Part shown: positions 1 to 8,665 of the stretch, one piece after another
How positions within the stretch are numbered: position 1 is the first letter of the stretch
Layout: every line of letters begins with the position of its first letter
NCBI GenBank assembly: GCA_964523395.1
Contig: CAZFXS010000005.1
Span: 124,001-188,000, forward strand
DNA from: JANYJZ01 sp964523395
GTDB taxonomy: Bacteria > Bacteroidota > Ignavibacteria > UBA10030 > SZUA-254
Direction: 5' to 3'
Length of the DNA stretch: 64,000 nucleotides
Translations under genes and position numbers: made by a program
Notes under the pieces: model-generated
Databases searched by the model: none
Told to the model about the DNA's origin: nothing
The model's input: only the letters and a program-made list of their open reading frames with translations

Positions 1-113
1 TTCGGTTCATTGCCGAATTTCGTCGTGCATCCGCAGAATGCTTTTGATTCGGTGAGAAGCTGGGCATGGACTTCGAGCCCGATGACCGCTTCGTATGCTT
101 CGTGTGAGCTCAC
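1..113 (-). CDS. gatB: Aspartyl/glutamyl-tRNA amidotransferase subunit B, 5' end only
   Basis: Only the first 37 or so codons are inside the window; the gene runs off the left edge. Reading the minus strand from a GTG at 113 gives a peptide containing YEAVIGLEVHAQLLTESKAF followed by CGC and FGNEP, which is the conserved amino end of GatB. GatB belongs to the GatCAB amidotransferase, which converts misacylated Glu-tRNA(Gln) or Asp-tRNA(Asn) to the amide form. The GTG overlaps the TGA stop of the DinB-like gene by four bases (GTGA), and AAGAAG just upstream could serve as ribosome binding site, so the two are probably translationally coupled. Identification rests on the strongly conserved start of the family; the catalytic body is not visible. 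Confidence 0.88.
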   Translation of the reverse strand, partial: MSSHEAYEAVIGLEVHAQLLTESKAFCGCTTKFGNEP

Positions 114-661
114 TTCTTACTTTTCTTGAGAACGATAGAGCGAAGTGTCGCGATTTGTCTGACGTGATTGATATCGTGTCCGGCAATCATCTGGAGCATA
201 CGTTCAATTGTTTCCTTGCCCCGTTCCTGATGCATGCCGTAACGCTTCCACTCGTTTTTGCTGAGTTTTTTCAGCATAGCGATATGGTCTTCCCGAAGCG
301 CGATGAACAGCGCGATTTTATGTTTGGTGTTGGATGTATCGTACTTGAGATTGCGCTCCCATTTTTGTTCATCAAACGCCTGAATCTTTGTCCCTGAATC
401 CGCGAGCGCCATCCTATAGCGGTAACCGGCAACAAATTCAGCATCTGACATATGATGAACAATTTGTGCAATTGACCATTTACGCTCTTTTGTAGTGACA
501 TGAAGCTGTGCTTCGGACAATCCCTTCGTCAATCGTTTGATTGTTTTGGGAGTTTGGATATACACTTTGAGGGAATCCTTACCAATCAGATAGGAAAGGA
601 TTCTTTTGGTGTAAGGGTGTTTAATGCCGGCAACGGTTTTGATCTTGCGCATAAAAATCAT
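110..661 (-). CDS. DinB-like four-helix metal-binding protein
   Basis: 183 residues. The protein resembles the DinB/YfiT superfamily of four-helix bundle proteins, some members of which are thiol-dependent S-transferases. Support: a tryptophan-led segment WSIAQIVHHMSDAEF near residues 63-77, which supplies the first metal-binding histidine, and a carboxy-terminal HDINHVRQI segment around residues 162-170 that supplies the other two. Together these give the usual His triad. The start could be the first ATG (661) or the ATG three codons later (652); neither has a strong Shine-Dalgarno. The stop overlaps the GTG of gatB, so this gene is likely its operon leader. The substrate cannot be told from sequence. 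Confidence 0.72.
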   Translation of the reverse strand: MIFMRKIKTVAGIKHPYTKRILSYLIGKDSLKVYIQTPKTIKRLTKGLSEAQLHVTTKERKWSIAQIVHHMSDAEFVAGYRYRMALADSGTKIQAFDEQKWERNLKYDTSNTKHKIALFIALREDHIAMLKKLSKNEWKRYGMHQERGKETIERMLQMIAGHDINHVRQIATLRSIVLKKSKK

Positions 662-967
662 CCAAAAAAATTCTTATAGAACATCTACTTTCTCTTTAGA
701 AGAGTCGCAAAGCGATGCCTTTGGCAAAAGTAACTCCGCCACAAAGACGGCGGATGCGCCTATGGCTCAAAAGAGAATCTTTCGCAATCGAAATTATTGG
801 CAAAGTTTGATCATGCGTGGTTAAAAATGCAATTTCATCACAACCCAAAAAGTAATGTAAGGGAAATCTGTAAAGATGAAATTGCAAAGCTCAGTTTGAT
901 TATCCTTATATTACCTATCAAATGGCAGCACAAGGCAATCGATTGCGATCTGATTTGAATATTTAAT
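662..967. other. Intergenic stretch without a recognisable gene
   Basis: 306 bp between the sucC stop and the DinB-like start, both minus strand. No convincing ORF, tRNA or riboswitch was seen. It holds a small hairpin, TCCGCC-8 nt-GGCGGA, near 735-755 inside a GC-richer patch with several short palindromic words. The rest is AT-rich and would suit a promoter for the dinB-like/gatB unit, but I could not fix clear -35/-10 boxes. Confidence 0.4.
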
Positions 968-2131
968 TTAGCGCCGGATCGCCTGCGTAACCTTTTGAGC
1001 CGCATCTTCAAGGCTTGACGCCACTGCAAAATTTAGCCCGGAGTTGGCAAGGATTTCACGCGCTTCTTTTGCATTGGTACCTTCAAGACGCACCACCACC
1101 GGAACCGTCACATGGACATTCTTCGCCGCCTCGACGACGCCGTTAGCAACACGGTCGCAACGGACGATTCCGCCGAAAATATTAATGAGTACCGCCTTCA
1201 CATTTTTATCGGAAAGGATGATCTTGAATCCGTTTGATACCGTGGTAACATTCGCGCCGCCGCCGACGTCAAGGAAATTCGCCGGCTCGCCGCCGGCAAG
1301 CTTGATGATATCCATCGTGCCCATGGCAAGTCCCGCGCCGTTGACCATACAGCCGACGTTGCCGTCAAGCTTGATGTAATTCAAATTAAACTTGGAAGCT
1401 TCGATTTCAAGAGGTTCTTCTTCATCAAGATCCCGCATCGCAAGAATATCCGCGTGACGGAACAGAGCGTTGTCGTCAAAGTTCATCTTGGCATCAAGAG
1501 CGATCACCTGTCCGTCTGTGGTTATCACGAGCGGATTGATTTCCGCCAATGATGCATCGGTTTCTTCATATGCGCGGTAAAGTGCCATTAAGAATTTCAC
1601 CGCATTCTTAAACGCATCGCCGCTTAACCCGAGTCCGAATGCCAGCTTACGCGCCTGGAAATCTTTGAACCCGATAGTCGGACTGACGGCTTCCTTCAGA
1701 ATTTTTTCGGGGGTTTCTGCCGCCACTTTTTCGATTTCAACGCCGCCTTCTGTCGATGCCATGACGACATTCTGAGAACGCGCGCGGTCAAGCGTGATGC
1801 CGACATATAGTTCTTTCGCAATACTAATTCCCTGTTCAATGAGGAGACGTTTCACAACTCTGCCTTCGGGCCCGGTCTGGTGAGTGACAAGAGTCATTCC
1901 CAGAATCTGGTTAGCATATTGCCTTACTTCCTCCATACTTTTGGCAACCTTCACTCCGCCTCCTTTGCCGCGTCCTCCGGCATGAATCTGGGCTTTCACA
2001 ACCCAGACACTTCCGCCAAGATTTTTTGCAACATTGACAGCTTCATCAACTGAAAAAGCGACACCGCCCTGCGGGACAGGCACGCCGAATTTCTTTAAGA
2101 TTTCTTTTCCCTGATATTCATGGATCTTCAT
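968..2131 (-). CDS. sucC: Succinyl-CoA synthetase (ADP-forming) beta subunit
   Basis: 387 residues, the normal length for SucC. It opens with MKIHEYQGKEILKKFGVPVP, the hallmark of the family, followed by an ATP-grasp domain (VVKAQIHAGGRGKGGGVK near residues 44-61; EINPLV near 200; ALDAKMNFDDN near 212) and the CoA-ligase domain with GAGLAMGTMD and FLDVGGGA, then NIFGGIVRCD. The enzyme makes ATP or GTP from succinyl-CoA in the TCA cycle as an alpha2-beta2 complex. The alpha subunit gene sucD is not next to it, so it must lie elsewhere; separation of the two is known in Bacteroidota relatives. Upstream lies P5C dehydrogenase, also feeding the TCA cycle. Confidence 0.96.
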   Translation of the reverse strand: MKIHEYQGKEILKKFGVPVPQGGVAFSVDEAVNVAKNLGGSVWVVKAQIHAGGRGKGGGVKVAKSMEEVRQYANQILGMTLVTHQTGPEGRVVKRLLIEQGISIAKELYVGITLDRARSQNVVMASTEGGVEIEKVAAETPEKILKEAVSPTIGFKDFQARKLAFGLGLSGDAFKNAVKFLMALYRAYEETDASLAEINPLVITTDGQVIALDAKMNFDDNALFRHADILAMRDLDEEEPLEIEASKFNLNYIKLDGNVGCMVNGAGLAMGTMDIIKLAGGEPANFLDVGGGANVTTVSNGFKIILSDKNVKAVLINIFGGIVRCDRVANGVVEAAKNVHVTVPVVVRLEGTNAKEAREILANSGLNFAVASSLEDAAQKVTQAIRR

Positions 2132-2208
2132 GACTTCTCCGAAAATTTAAAATGAAAAATTAAAAAGTAAAAAATTCAAAAATCATGAAACTTGAAACTG
2201 CAAACCTT

Positions 2209-3765
2209 CTATTTCACTTTCGTTGCTATCGATTTTGCCTGGAGGAACAGGAGCAAATAGTCCTTCCCTCCTGCTTTCGAATCCGTTCCGCTCATATTAA
2301 ACCCGCCGAACGGATGCGCACCGACCATCGCGCCTGTGCACTTGCGGTTTAAATATAAATTGCCGGTGTGAAATGCTTTCTTTGCTTTCTCCAGCTTCTT
2401 CTTATTCTTTGTATATACGGCGCCGGTAAGTCCGAACTCTGTGTTGTTCGCAATAGCAAGCGCATCGTCAAAATCTTTTGCTTTGATGACGGCAAGGACA
2501 GGGCCGAAAATTTCTTCCTGGGAAATTGTCGCTTTCGGATCAACGTCGGTAATGACTGTCGGACGGACAAAGTATCCGTCACCTTCAGCACGGACACCGC
2601 CTGAAAGGAGTTTACCGCCTTCTCTTATTCCCGTCTGTATATACTCCATGATTTTTTCCATGGATCCTTTGTTGATTACCGGACCCATGTAGTTACTTAA
2701 TTCTTTTGATTGTCCGATTGTTATCGGATCAACGCGCTTCTTCAGTAAATCGACAAACTTGTCGTACACTTTTTCATGAACAATCGCGCGCGAACACGCT
2801 GAGCATTTCTGCCCCTGGAATCCAAACGCCGAGACGGTGACGCCCGCAACTGCTTCTTCGATATTCGTTTCATTGTCAACGATGATAGAATCCTTGCCGC
2901 CCATTTCAGCGACAACGCGTTTGAGCCAGATTTGTCCGGGTCGTACTTTTGCAGCTTCTTCGTTGATGTGAATGCCGACTTCTTTCGATCCGGTGAAAGA
3001 AACAAAACGGGTTTTCGGATGCGTGACAAGTGTATCGCCGACTGCACCGCCGGGACCGCAGACAAAATTAATGACTCCGGGAGGAATTCCCGCTTGTTCC
3101 ATAATATTCACAAAGGTGTAACCGATAAGGGGTGAATCGCTTGACGGTTTGAGCACGACGGTGTTTCCCGTAACAACTGCGGCAGATGTCATGCCGGCAA
3201 GAATCGCCATCGGGAAATTCCATGGCGGAATAACCACGCCGACACCAAGCGGGATATAAATAATCTCATTTTTCTCGCCGGGAAGCTGGATCGCAGTCTT
3301 TTGATCCGCATACCGCAGCATTTCCCTTCCATAAAATTCGAGAAAGTCAATTGCCTCGGCCGTATCGGCATCTGCTTCGGGCCAGCTTTTGCCGACTTCG
3401 AGAATCATCGTGGCGTTCACTTCGAACCTGCGTTTGCGCATAATGTTTGCAGCTTTGAAAAGATATGCGGCACGCTTGGCCGGAGCGACGTCTTTCCATT
3501 TTTCAAATGTTTTCAGTGCAACATCCAGAGCCTTCACTGCATCATCAGATGTTCCTTTTTGGAATACACCGACGACATTTTGAGGAGAAGAAGGATTCAG
3601 CGACTTGAATTTTTCGGCGGCGTATACTTTTTCCCCGCCGATGATGTTCGGATACTCTTTGCTGTACTGAGATTCAAGTTTGGCAATCGCATCCAATTGT
3701 TTTTTCCGGTTGGCAGTTTTTGACCAATCGAGGTACGCTTCATTTTTGAATTTTGGAATTTTCAT
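2209..3765 (-). CDS. pruA: 1-pyrroline-5-carboxylate (glutamate semialdehyde) dehydrogenase
   Basis: 518 residues, the single-domain P5CDH form. An aldehyde dehydrogenase fold is clear: cofactor region IPPWNFPMAILAGMTSAAVV, FTGSKEVG, the catalytic glutamate in EMGGKDS around residue 285, and the catalytic cysteine in GFQGQKCSACSR around residue 318. The amino end and the C-terminal GGFNMSGTDSKAGG match P5CDH rather than generic ALDHs. It oxidises glutamate semialdehyde to glutamate with NAD+, the second step of proline breakdown. The first-step enzyme, proline dehydrogenase, is encoded in this window at 49831-50742 as a separate gene, so this organism does not use a fused PutA. ATG start at 3765. 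Confidence 0.93.
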   Translation of the reverse strand: MKIPKFKNEAYLDWSKTANRKKQLDAIAKLESQYSKEYPNIIGGEKVYAAEKFKSLNPSSPQNVVGVFQKGTSDDAVKALDVALKTFEKWKDVAPAKRAAYLFKAANIMRKRRFEVNATMILEVGKSWPEADADTAEAIDFLEFYGREMLRYADQKTAIQLPGEKNEIIYIPLGVGVVIPPWNFPMAILAGMTSAAVVTGNTVVLKPSSDSPLIGYTFVNIMEQAGIPPGVINFVCGPGGAVGDTLVTHPKTRFVSFTGSKEVGIHINEEAAKVRPGQIWLKRVVAEMGGKDSIIVDNETNIEEAVAGVTVSAFGFQGQKCSACSRAIVHEKVYDKFVDLLKKRVDPITIGQSKELSNYMGPVINKGSMEKIMEYIQTGIREGGKLLSGGVRAEGDGYFVRPTVITDVDPKATISQEEIFGPVLAVIKAKDFDDALAIANNTEFGLTGAVYTKNKKKLEKAKKAFHTGNLYLNRKCTGAMVGAHPFGGFNMSGTDSKAGGKDYLLLFLQAKSIATKVK

Positions 3766-3879
3766 TTTGTATCCTTAAAAATTACGTTCAGGTTTAGAGA
3801 TTCGAGTTTTGTGTTTCGAGTTTTGGGTTGTTGAATTCATTCAAGCAGGAAAAGGCAAAAACGACGCTCTGCAGGTCGA

Positions 3880-4392
3880 CTATTGAAATTCTCCGGTATA
3901 TTCAAACATTCCCAGCCTGCCTTCTTTTATTAGCAATGCTTTAACGGTCCCCAATTTTAAACTGGATGTGGCGATGAACGTGACAGTTGAATCATTTGAG
4001 ACAATCGCCTCGAACTGACCATTGTCGTTACTGCTTAAACGTTGTGGAATCTTGTAGCCGGCATAGCTTCCGCCTCCGCCCCCCATTGTTGTCGGTCTGA
4101 TTCTATATTGATAGGCATTCGCGGCGAGATTATTAAGGTCGTTGATAAGCGCGTCTTTATTTGATTGAATCATCCCATGACGCATTTGTTCAGTTGATGG
4201 AAATGCCCGCAATACTTCCAACGAAGATATTCTTGCCTCAAGTGTTTTTATTTTATCAGACATTGATTTTATTTTGGCCTCGAGTTTGGCAATTTTCTTT
4301 TCCGGGGATTGGTTGCCCTGAGCCTGGGTTGTTTCGAGAGGAAATGCAACAATAATTAAAATAAATGCGATAGAATATAATCGTAACGTCAT
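3880..4392 (-). CDS. Small exported protein with coiled coil and Gly-rich segment
   Basis: 170 residues, function unknown. Residues 1-24 form a Sec signal peptide ending near TTQAQG. Residues 30-62 are a short heptad-type coiled coil (KKIAKLEAKIKSMSDKIKTL). A central part, INDLNNLAANAYQYRIRP then GGGGGSYAGY, is followed by a beta-rich tail of about 60 residues. From memory, the central motif resembles sequence that follows the hydrophobic helix in some pseudopilin-like proteins of Ignavibacteria-type genomes, but here there is no prepilin-like helix in front of it; I could not verify this. The start has a good Shine-Dalgarno (AAAAGGAG). It lies 41 bp downstream of the GH3/serine hydrolase gene. 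Confidence 0.6.
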   Translation of the reverse strand: MTLRLYSIAFILIIVAFPLETTQAQGNQSPEKKIAKLEAKIKSMSDKIKTLEARISSLEVLRAFPSTEQMRHGMIQSNKDALINDLNNLAANAYQYRIRPTTMGGGGGSYAGYKIPQRLSSNDNGQFEAIVSNDSTVTFIATSSLKLGTVKALLIKEGRLGMFEYTGEFQ

Positions 4393-4410
4393 ATTGTCAA
4401 TTCTCCTTTT

Positions 4411-4430
4411 CTCTGCGTCTCCGCGGTGAA
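4411..4430 (-). repeat. Dispersed CGCAGAGACGCAGAG-type repeat, short copy
   Basis: The minus strand reads TTCACCGCGGAGACGCAGAG. It is one of several intergenic copies of the same word family in this window (7421-7460, 10491-10530, 47637-47699). It sits just upstream of the start of the coiled-coil gene and directly after the GH3 gene. Confidence 0.7.
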
Positions 4431-4433
4431 TTT

Positions 4434-7400
4434 TTATTTCAGAGACCTAATTACTGTATCCGCGATTTTGGGGCGGATACCTGTAATTTTAGAGTTATTT
4501 CGCGTTGGATATACGCGATTCGTTAACAATATAAGAAAAATTTTCCTTTCAGGATCGACCCAAACCGATGTACCGGTAAAGCCTGTGTGTCCGAATGATT
4601 TCGCACTGAACAACGATCCCGCTGAACTGTATCCGTTCACCGTCCTCGTATCCCAGCCAAGCGCGCGGGAACTGGTTGCGGACTGTTTTGTCGTAAACAT
4701 GTTTACAGTTTCCGGTTTCAGAAATTGTTTACCGCCATAACTGCCGCCGTTCAATATCATCTGCAGAAAAACTGAAAGATCGTTTGCTGTCGAAAATAAT
4801 CCGGCATGTCCCGCGACTCCACCCAGCACGTACGCGTTCTCATCATGGACAGTGCCGCGTACAATCGCTTTTCGTACAACACTGTCGAATTCAGTCGGCG
4901 CCGTATTTGGCCAGAGCACTGAATCGGGCTGGAACATGGTTCTGGTCATTCCCAACGGTTTAAAGAACAGAGAGTCGGCTAACCAATCGAGCGAAACGCC
5001 CGTAATCCGCTCCGCTATTTTCGCAAGAAGGATGAAATCAAAATCACTGTATACTGTAGAGTCACCGGTTCGGTAAACCATTTCAGTCTGATAGACGGAA
5101 TCAAGTGCTTCCTGAGGAGATTTAACAGTCAAATACAATCGCTTGAATGGCGGAAGTCCGCCATTATGAAGAAGCAGATTCCGGATGGTGATGCCATCTT
5201 TCCCGTTATTTGCAACCTCCGGAATGTATTTCGCAACCGAATCATCCAGCTGAATTTTCTGTTCATCATACAATTTCATGATAACAGATGTCGTCGCAAT
5301 AACTTTTGTTACTGACGCAAGATCATAAAGCGTATTTGAATTTACACGCAAACTGGTCGAATCGTATTCCAGTCTGCCGAACGATTTGCTGTACACAACT
5401 GCACCATCCTTCGCGACGAGTACTTGTCCCCCAGGAAAAGCTTTGTCACGAATCGCGCGCGCCATAACAGAATCAATCAGAGCGAGACTATCGGATTCAA
5501 GACCAACACTTTCAGGGGAATCCCGCCTGACCAGCGATTGACGAAGCTCGATTCCCTCGCCATACGCAAACATCCCGGGAATGGTTACCGGTAATTTTCC
5601 GAGCGCGGGAACTTCCCCAAAGAGAACTTCAATGGTAGCTTCAGTAACAGGCTCAGCATCGGAATATGAACAGACGTACGCGGCCGCATTAGGAAAAGCG
5701 GCGATAGTGTATGGACTTCCCATAGCCAAAACGATAACAGGTTTTCCGAGCCCTGAAAGCGAATCAAGGAAACGGACAACCGAAGCAGGTAAACCGAATT
5801 TCCCTGAAGCTGACCGGGCCTTAGAGAAGACGGGGCAAAGAATAATGTCGGCGTTGCGTGCCTTCTTCCGCACTGAATCCAATGATACACTTGTACTGGA
5901 AGGATCAATGCGAGCGGTCTCAATATTACTGCCATATCTCCGCCGGATCTGTGTCATAAAATAATCGCCGACAACTTCATTCGGCCAGGGTGATCCGGAC
6001 CGGTGGATTTCGGTGCGGTAATTTTCTAAATCACTGGTGATAATCGAAAGTATTTTCTTTTTGCCATTCCGTTCAAGCGGCAGGATGTTATCATTTTTTA
6101 GGACGGTAACTGCTTTACGCGCAATCTGTTTCGCAACAAGCAAATGGTCTTTCGTCCCGATCTTATCCGGAAGTTTATCCATATCAACCATCCGGTTTTG
6201 CACCAGTCCAAGATCCCATTTGTAGCCGAGGATTTTTTTGACTGAACGGTTAATCCGCTCTTCCGCAATCCTGCCACTACGGACTGCATTCATGATGGCT
6301 TCAACGGCGCCATCTTCATCCGGAAGAATAAGGAGGATATCGATTCCCGCTTCCACTGCGCGGACTGCAGACGAATCGGAGCCAAAACCGTTGACCAGTC
6401 CTCCCATATCCATGGCATCGGTAACTATAAGTCCGTTGAAACCGAGCTGACGCTGGAGTAACTCACCAACAATTGAATATGAAAGCGTGGAAGGCAATGC
6501 TTTCTGTTTATCAATGGCAGGGACTTCGAGATGCGCAATCATTATAGAGCCTATTCCGCGACGGACAAGTTCGCGGAACGGGACTAGTTCTACTGTGTCA
6601 AGCCGTTCGCGTGAAGCCGGGATACGGGGAAGATCGAGATGAGAATCGACATCGGTATCTCCGTGGCCGGGGAAATGTTTTGCTGTTGCAATGACTCCTG
6701 CTGATTGAAGTCCTGCCGTAACCGCGCCTGCCATCTGAGAAACAAGCGCAGGATTTTCTCCGAACGAGCGGGTGTTGATGACAGGATTATTCGGATTGAT
6801 ATTGACATCGGCAACAGGAGCGAAGACCTGCATAACCCCGATTGCTCGTGACTCTTCGCCAAGCGCAATGCCGAGTTGATATGCCAGCATTGTATCACGT
6901 GTAGCCGCAAGCGCCATTGCTTCAGGAAAACGCGTTGTCCGGCGTATTCTCATCGCTGCGCCCCACTCGAAATCGGAGGAGACGAGAAGCGGAATATCCG
7001 CCATCGATTGCATCCGGTTGACCATCGTCGCAGACTCATACACATCGCCCTGCATCATGATCAATCCGCCGAACTTATGCTCTTTGACTAAATGTTCGAG
7101 ACGATGATATTCATCGCTTTCCGTGCTGTAGTAATAGCCGTACGCCTTCGACATCACCATCTGCCCGATTTTTTCTTCGAGCGTCAGGCGTTTGAGAGTC
7201 TTTTCAATCCATTCGGTTCTATCGCCAACATCCGGTCGTTCTTTTACCGATGACTGTTGTGTCGAACAGCCATTGAACCAAAGAACAATAAGAAAAAATA
7301 TAGAGACGAGATGTTTTTTGGAATGGCACTGTTTGATAAGATTTTTAAACGCGGAGGCCTGCCCGACTGCGTCACGCAGGCGGGCGCTGAGATCGCCGAG

Positions 7401-7472
7401 CATCGCAGAGCGTGTATCTACTCTGTGATGCTTTGCGTGCTCTGCGTCTCTGCGTTGAAATAAATAATCCAA
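4434..7472 (-). CDS. GH3 beta-N-acetylglucosaminidase fused to class C beta-lactamase-like serine hydrolase
   Basis: 1012 codons in the open frame. Residues about 95-430 are a GH3 N-terminal barrel: KHFPGHGDTDVDSH near 264-277 is the NagZ signature and IVTDAMDMG near 348-356 holds the nucleophile Asp. After a GH3 C-terminal-like domain, residues about 650-1010 form a serine beta-lactamase/penicillin-binding protein fold with the SxxK motif in ASVTK near 717-721, a YSD motif near 810 and HTGFTG near 964. This fusion is known in Bacteroidota. It likely trims GlcNAc from wall fragments and hydrolyses a peptide or ester at the cell surface. A hydrophobic stretch ending WFNGC near residues 54-69 looks like a lipoprotein signal. 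The start is doubtful: the nominal TTG at 7472 and the first 40 codons lie in repeat DNA, and no ATG, GTG or TTG lies between there and the signal sequence. NAGK-like gene 23 bp upstream. Confidence 0.85.
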   Translation of the reverse strand: MDYLFQRRDAEHAKHHRVDTRSAMLGDLSARLRDAVGQASAFKNLIKQCHSKKHLVSIFFLIVLWFNGCSTQQSSVKERPDVGDRTEWIEKTLKRLTLEEKIGQMVMSKAYGYYYSTESDEYHRLEHLVKEHKFGGLIMMQGDVYESATMVNRMQSMADIPLLVSSDFEWGAAMRIRRTTRFPEAMALAATRDTMLAYQLGIALGEESRAIGVMQVFAPVADVNINPNNPVINTRSFGENPALVSQMAGAVTAGLQSAGVIATAKHFPGHGDTDVDSHLDLPRIPASRERLDTVELVPFRELVRRGIGSIMIAHLEVPAIDKQKALPSTLSYSIVGELLQRQLGFNGLIVTDAMDMGGLVNGFGSDSSAVRAVEAGIDILLILPDEDGAVEAIMNAVRSGRIAEERINRSVKKILGYKWDLGLVQNRMVDMDKLPDKIGTKDHLLVAKQIARKAVTVLKNDNILPLERNGKKKILSIITSDLENYRTEIHRSGSPWPNEVVGDYFMTQIRRRYGSNIETARIDPSSTSVSLDSVRKKARNADIILCPVFSKARSASGKFGLPASVVRFLDSLSGLGKPVIVLAMGSPYTIAAFPNAAAYVCSYSDAEPVTEATIEVLFGEVPALGKLPVTIPGMFAYGEGIELRQSLVRRDSPESVGLESDSLALIDSVMARAIRDKAFPGGQVLVAKDGAVVYSKSFGRLEYDSTSLRVNSNTLYDLASVTKVIATTSVIMKLYDEQKIQLDDSVAKYIPEVANNGKDGITIRNLLLHNGGLPPFKRLYLTVKSPQEALDSVYQTEMVYRTGDSTVYSDFDFILLAKIAERITGVSLDWLADSLFFKPLGMTRTMFQPDSVLWPNTAPTEFDSVVRKAIVRGTVHDENAYVLGGVAGHAGLFSTANDLSVFLQMILNGGSYGGKQFLKPETVNMFTTKQSATSSRALGWDTRTVNGYSSAGSLFSAKSFGHTGFTGTSVWVDPERKIFLILLTNRVYPTRNNSKITGIRPKIADTVIRSLK
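7361..7385. repeat. GC-rich hairpin repeat inside the 5' end of the GH3 frame
   Basis: GCCCGACTGCG, 3-nt loop, CGCAGGCGGGC: an 11-bp stem with one mismatch. It lies directly next to the CGCAGAGACGCAGAG-type repeat (7421-7460). Similar portable GC hairpins are known as dispersed elements in many bacterial genomes. Here it falls where the signal peptide start of the GH3 protein should be. Confidence 0.65.
7421..7460 (-). repeat. Dispersed CGCAGAGACGCAGAG-type repeat, long copy
   Basis: Minus strand begins TTTCAACGCAGAGACGCAGA and continues with GCACGCAAAGCATCACAGAG. It is 40 bp of near-periodic GCAGAG/CGCAAAG words matching copies at 10491-10530 and 47674-47699. It occupies the gap between the kinase gene and the GH3 gene. 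Confidence 0.75.
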
Positions 7473-7495
7473 ATCAGGATACTGCTAAATTATTG

Positions 7496-8434
7496 TTAAC
7501 GGAATGCATTGAGTCCAAGAATAGCGGCGCCAAACGCGGCGGGAAATTTCGGTTTCAGGACAAGCACCTGCGGGAGTGATGCTTTGATTTTTTCTTTGAC
7601 CATTTTGGAGTAAACATTTTCCGATTCGAGAAGTCCGCCCATAAGGCAGACCGGCAGTTTGTGCCTCGGTTTGGAAAGCATCGTCAGCACGCGGACATGA
7701 TCTTCCAGGTCAGCGGCATTTTTGAGAAGGATAAGATGCGCGAGGCGATCGCGCTCAGCTTCCGCCTCAAACACTTTCGGGGCAAACGAGGCGATCTCGG
7801 CATGTTCCTGGTATATTTTCTGGATCAGCTCATCGGCTGAGGCAATGCCAAAATGTTCGAGCGCTTTTTTAGTAAGGATTGTTTTCTCGCCGCGGCCGTC
7901 GAACTGGCGAAGCACGGCAGTCAGCGCGTCGCGGCCGATGGCATATCCGCTTCCTTCGTCACCGACAACATTTCCCCATCCGCCGGCGCGAAGAAATTTT
8001 CCGTCTTCGGTGCGGTAGAGTGCGATGGAGCCGGTACCTGCGATAATGACAATGCCGGGGCTTCCTGCAAACGCTGCTTCGAGCGCAATGCGTCCGTCAG
8101 TTTCAACCCGGATATGTTTTAAAGGGAATTTTCGTTTGTTGGAAATATCGGTAAGCGCATCGATTAACTCCGTGCGGGCAAGCTCCCTGCCGGCGCCTGC
8201 TAAACCGAGAACGATATTCTGAAGATCGGGAGGCTGGGGCTCAACTTTCTGACAACATTTGTGGATGAGATCAAACAGGGTTTGCGCGGCCCTTGGGATT
8301 CCGACAGTCTGGAGGTTTGTCGGCCCGCCCGTCGCTTCGGCAATAACCGTTCCGTCCAGCCCTACAAGAATGGCGTTTGTTTTCGTACCGCCGCCATCAA
8401 CACCAATTACATACCGTTTCTCGTCAGCCACCAA
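7496..8434 (-). CDS. N-acetylglucosamine kinase-like protein (BadF/BadG/BcrA/BcrD ATPase family)
   Basis: 312 residues. The amino end YVIGVDGGGTKTNAILVG is the phosphate-1 loop of the actin-like ATPase fold; IVIIAGTGSIALYRT near residues 128-142 and GGWGNVVGDEGSGYAIG near 151-167 are the phosphate-2 and sugar-binding segments shared with eukaryotic-type GlcNAc kinases and bacterial MurK. It should phosphorylate an amino sugar (GlcNAc, MurNAc or glucosamine) in the cytoplasm. It lies 23 bp upstream of the GH3 glucosaminidase on the same strand, so the pair reads as a wall-recycling or chitin-sugar salvage operon. The exact sugar cannot be told from sequence; BcrA-type dehydratase activators are less likely because no Fe-S cysteine motif is seen. 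Confidence 0.82.
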   Translation of the reverse strand: MVADEKRYVIGVDGGGTKTNAILVGLDGTVIAEATGGPTNLQTVGIPRAAQTLFDLIHKCCQKVEPQPPDLQNIVLGLAGAGRELARTELIDALTDISNKRKFPLKHIRVETDGRIALEAAFAGSPGIVIIAGTGSIALYRTEDGKFLRAGGWGNVVGDEGSGYAIGRDALTAVLRQFDGRGEKTILTKKALEHFGIASADELIQKIYQEHAEIASFAPKVFEAEAERDRLAHLILLKNAADLEDHVRVLTMLSKPRHKLPVCLMGGLLESENVYSKMVKEKIKASLPQVLVLKPKFPAAFGAAILGLNAFR

Positions 8435-8545
8435 ATCCGCTCAATGAGTGATAGATTTCAACTTTTTAGTGACACAAAGTATTGAAAAACGGTGAGAGAA
8501 GCAAGGGAGGAGTTGGGGAAATCACAGGTTATGAGGGATTTATGG

Positions 8546-8660
8546 ATTGGAACATTGAATCATTGAGTCATTTTTTTAATGAACAAATGAATCAATGGAT
8601 AAATGAACCGATTGCCTTGATTGAATCATTGGGTCATTGATTCAATGAAAACATGACACT
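8546..8660. repeat. Word-like intergenic repeat (AATCATTGAATCA family)
   Basis: The stretch between folD and the kinase gene is composed of imperfect reiterations such as TTGAATCATTGAGTCATT and AATGAATCAATGGAT on both strands. The same vocabulary recurs at 21061-21115, 21855-21950 and 23990-24020, always between genes. No ORF is present. Confidence 0.7.
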
Positions 8661-8665
8661 ATGAA

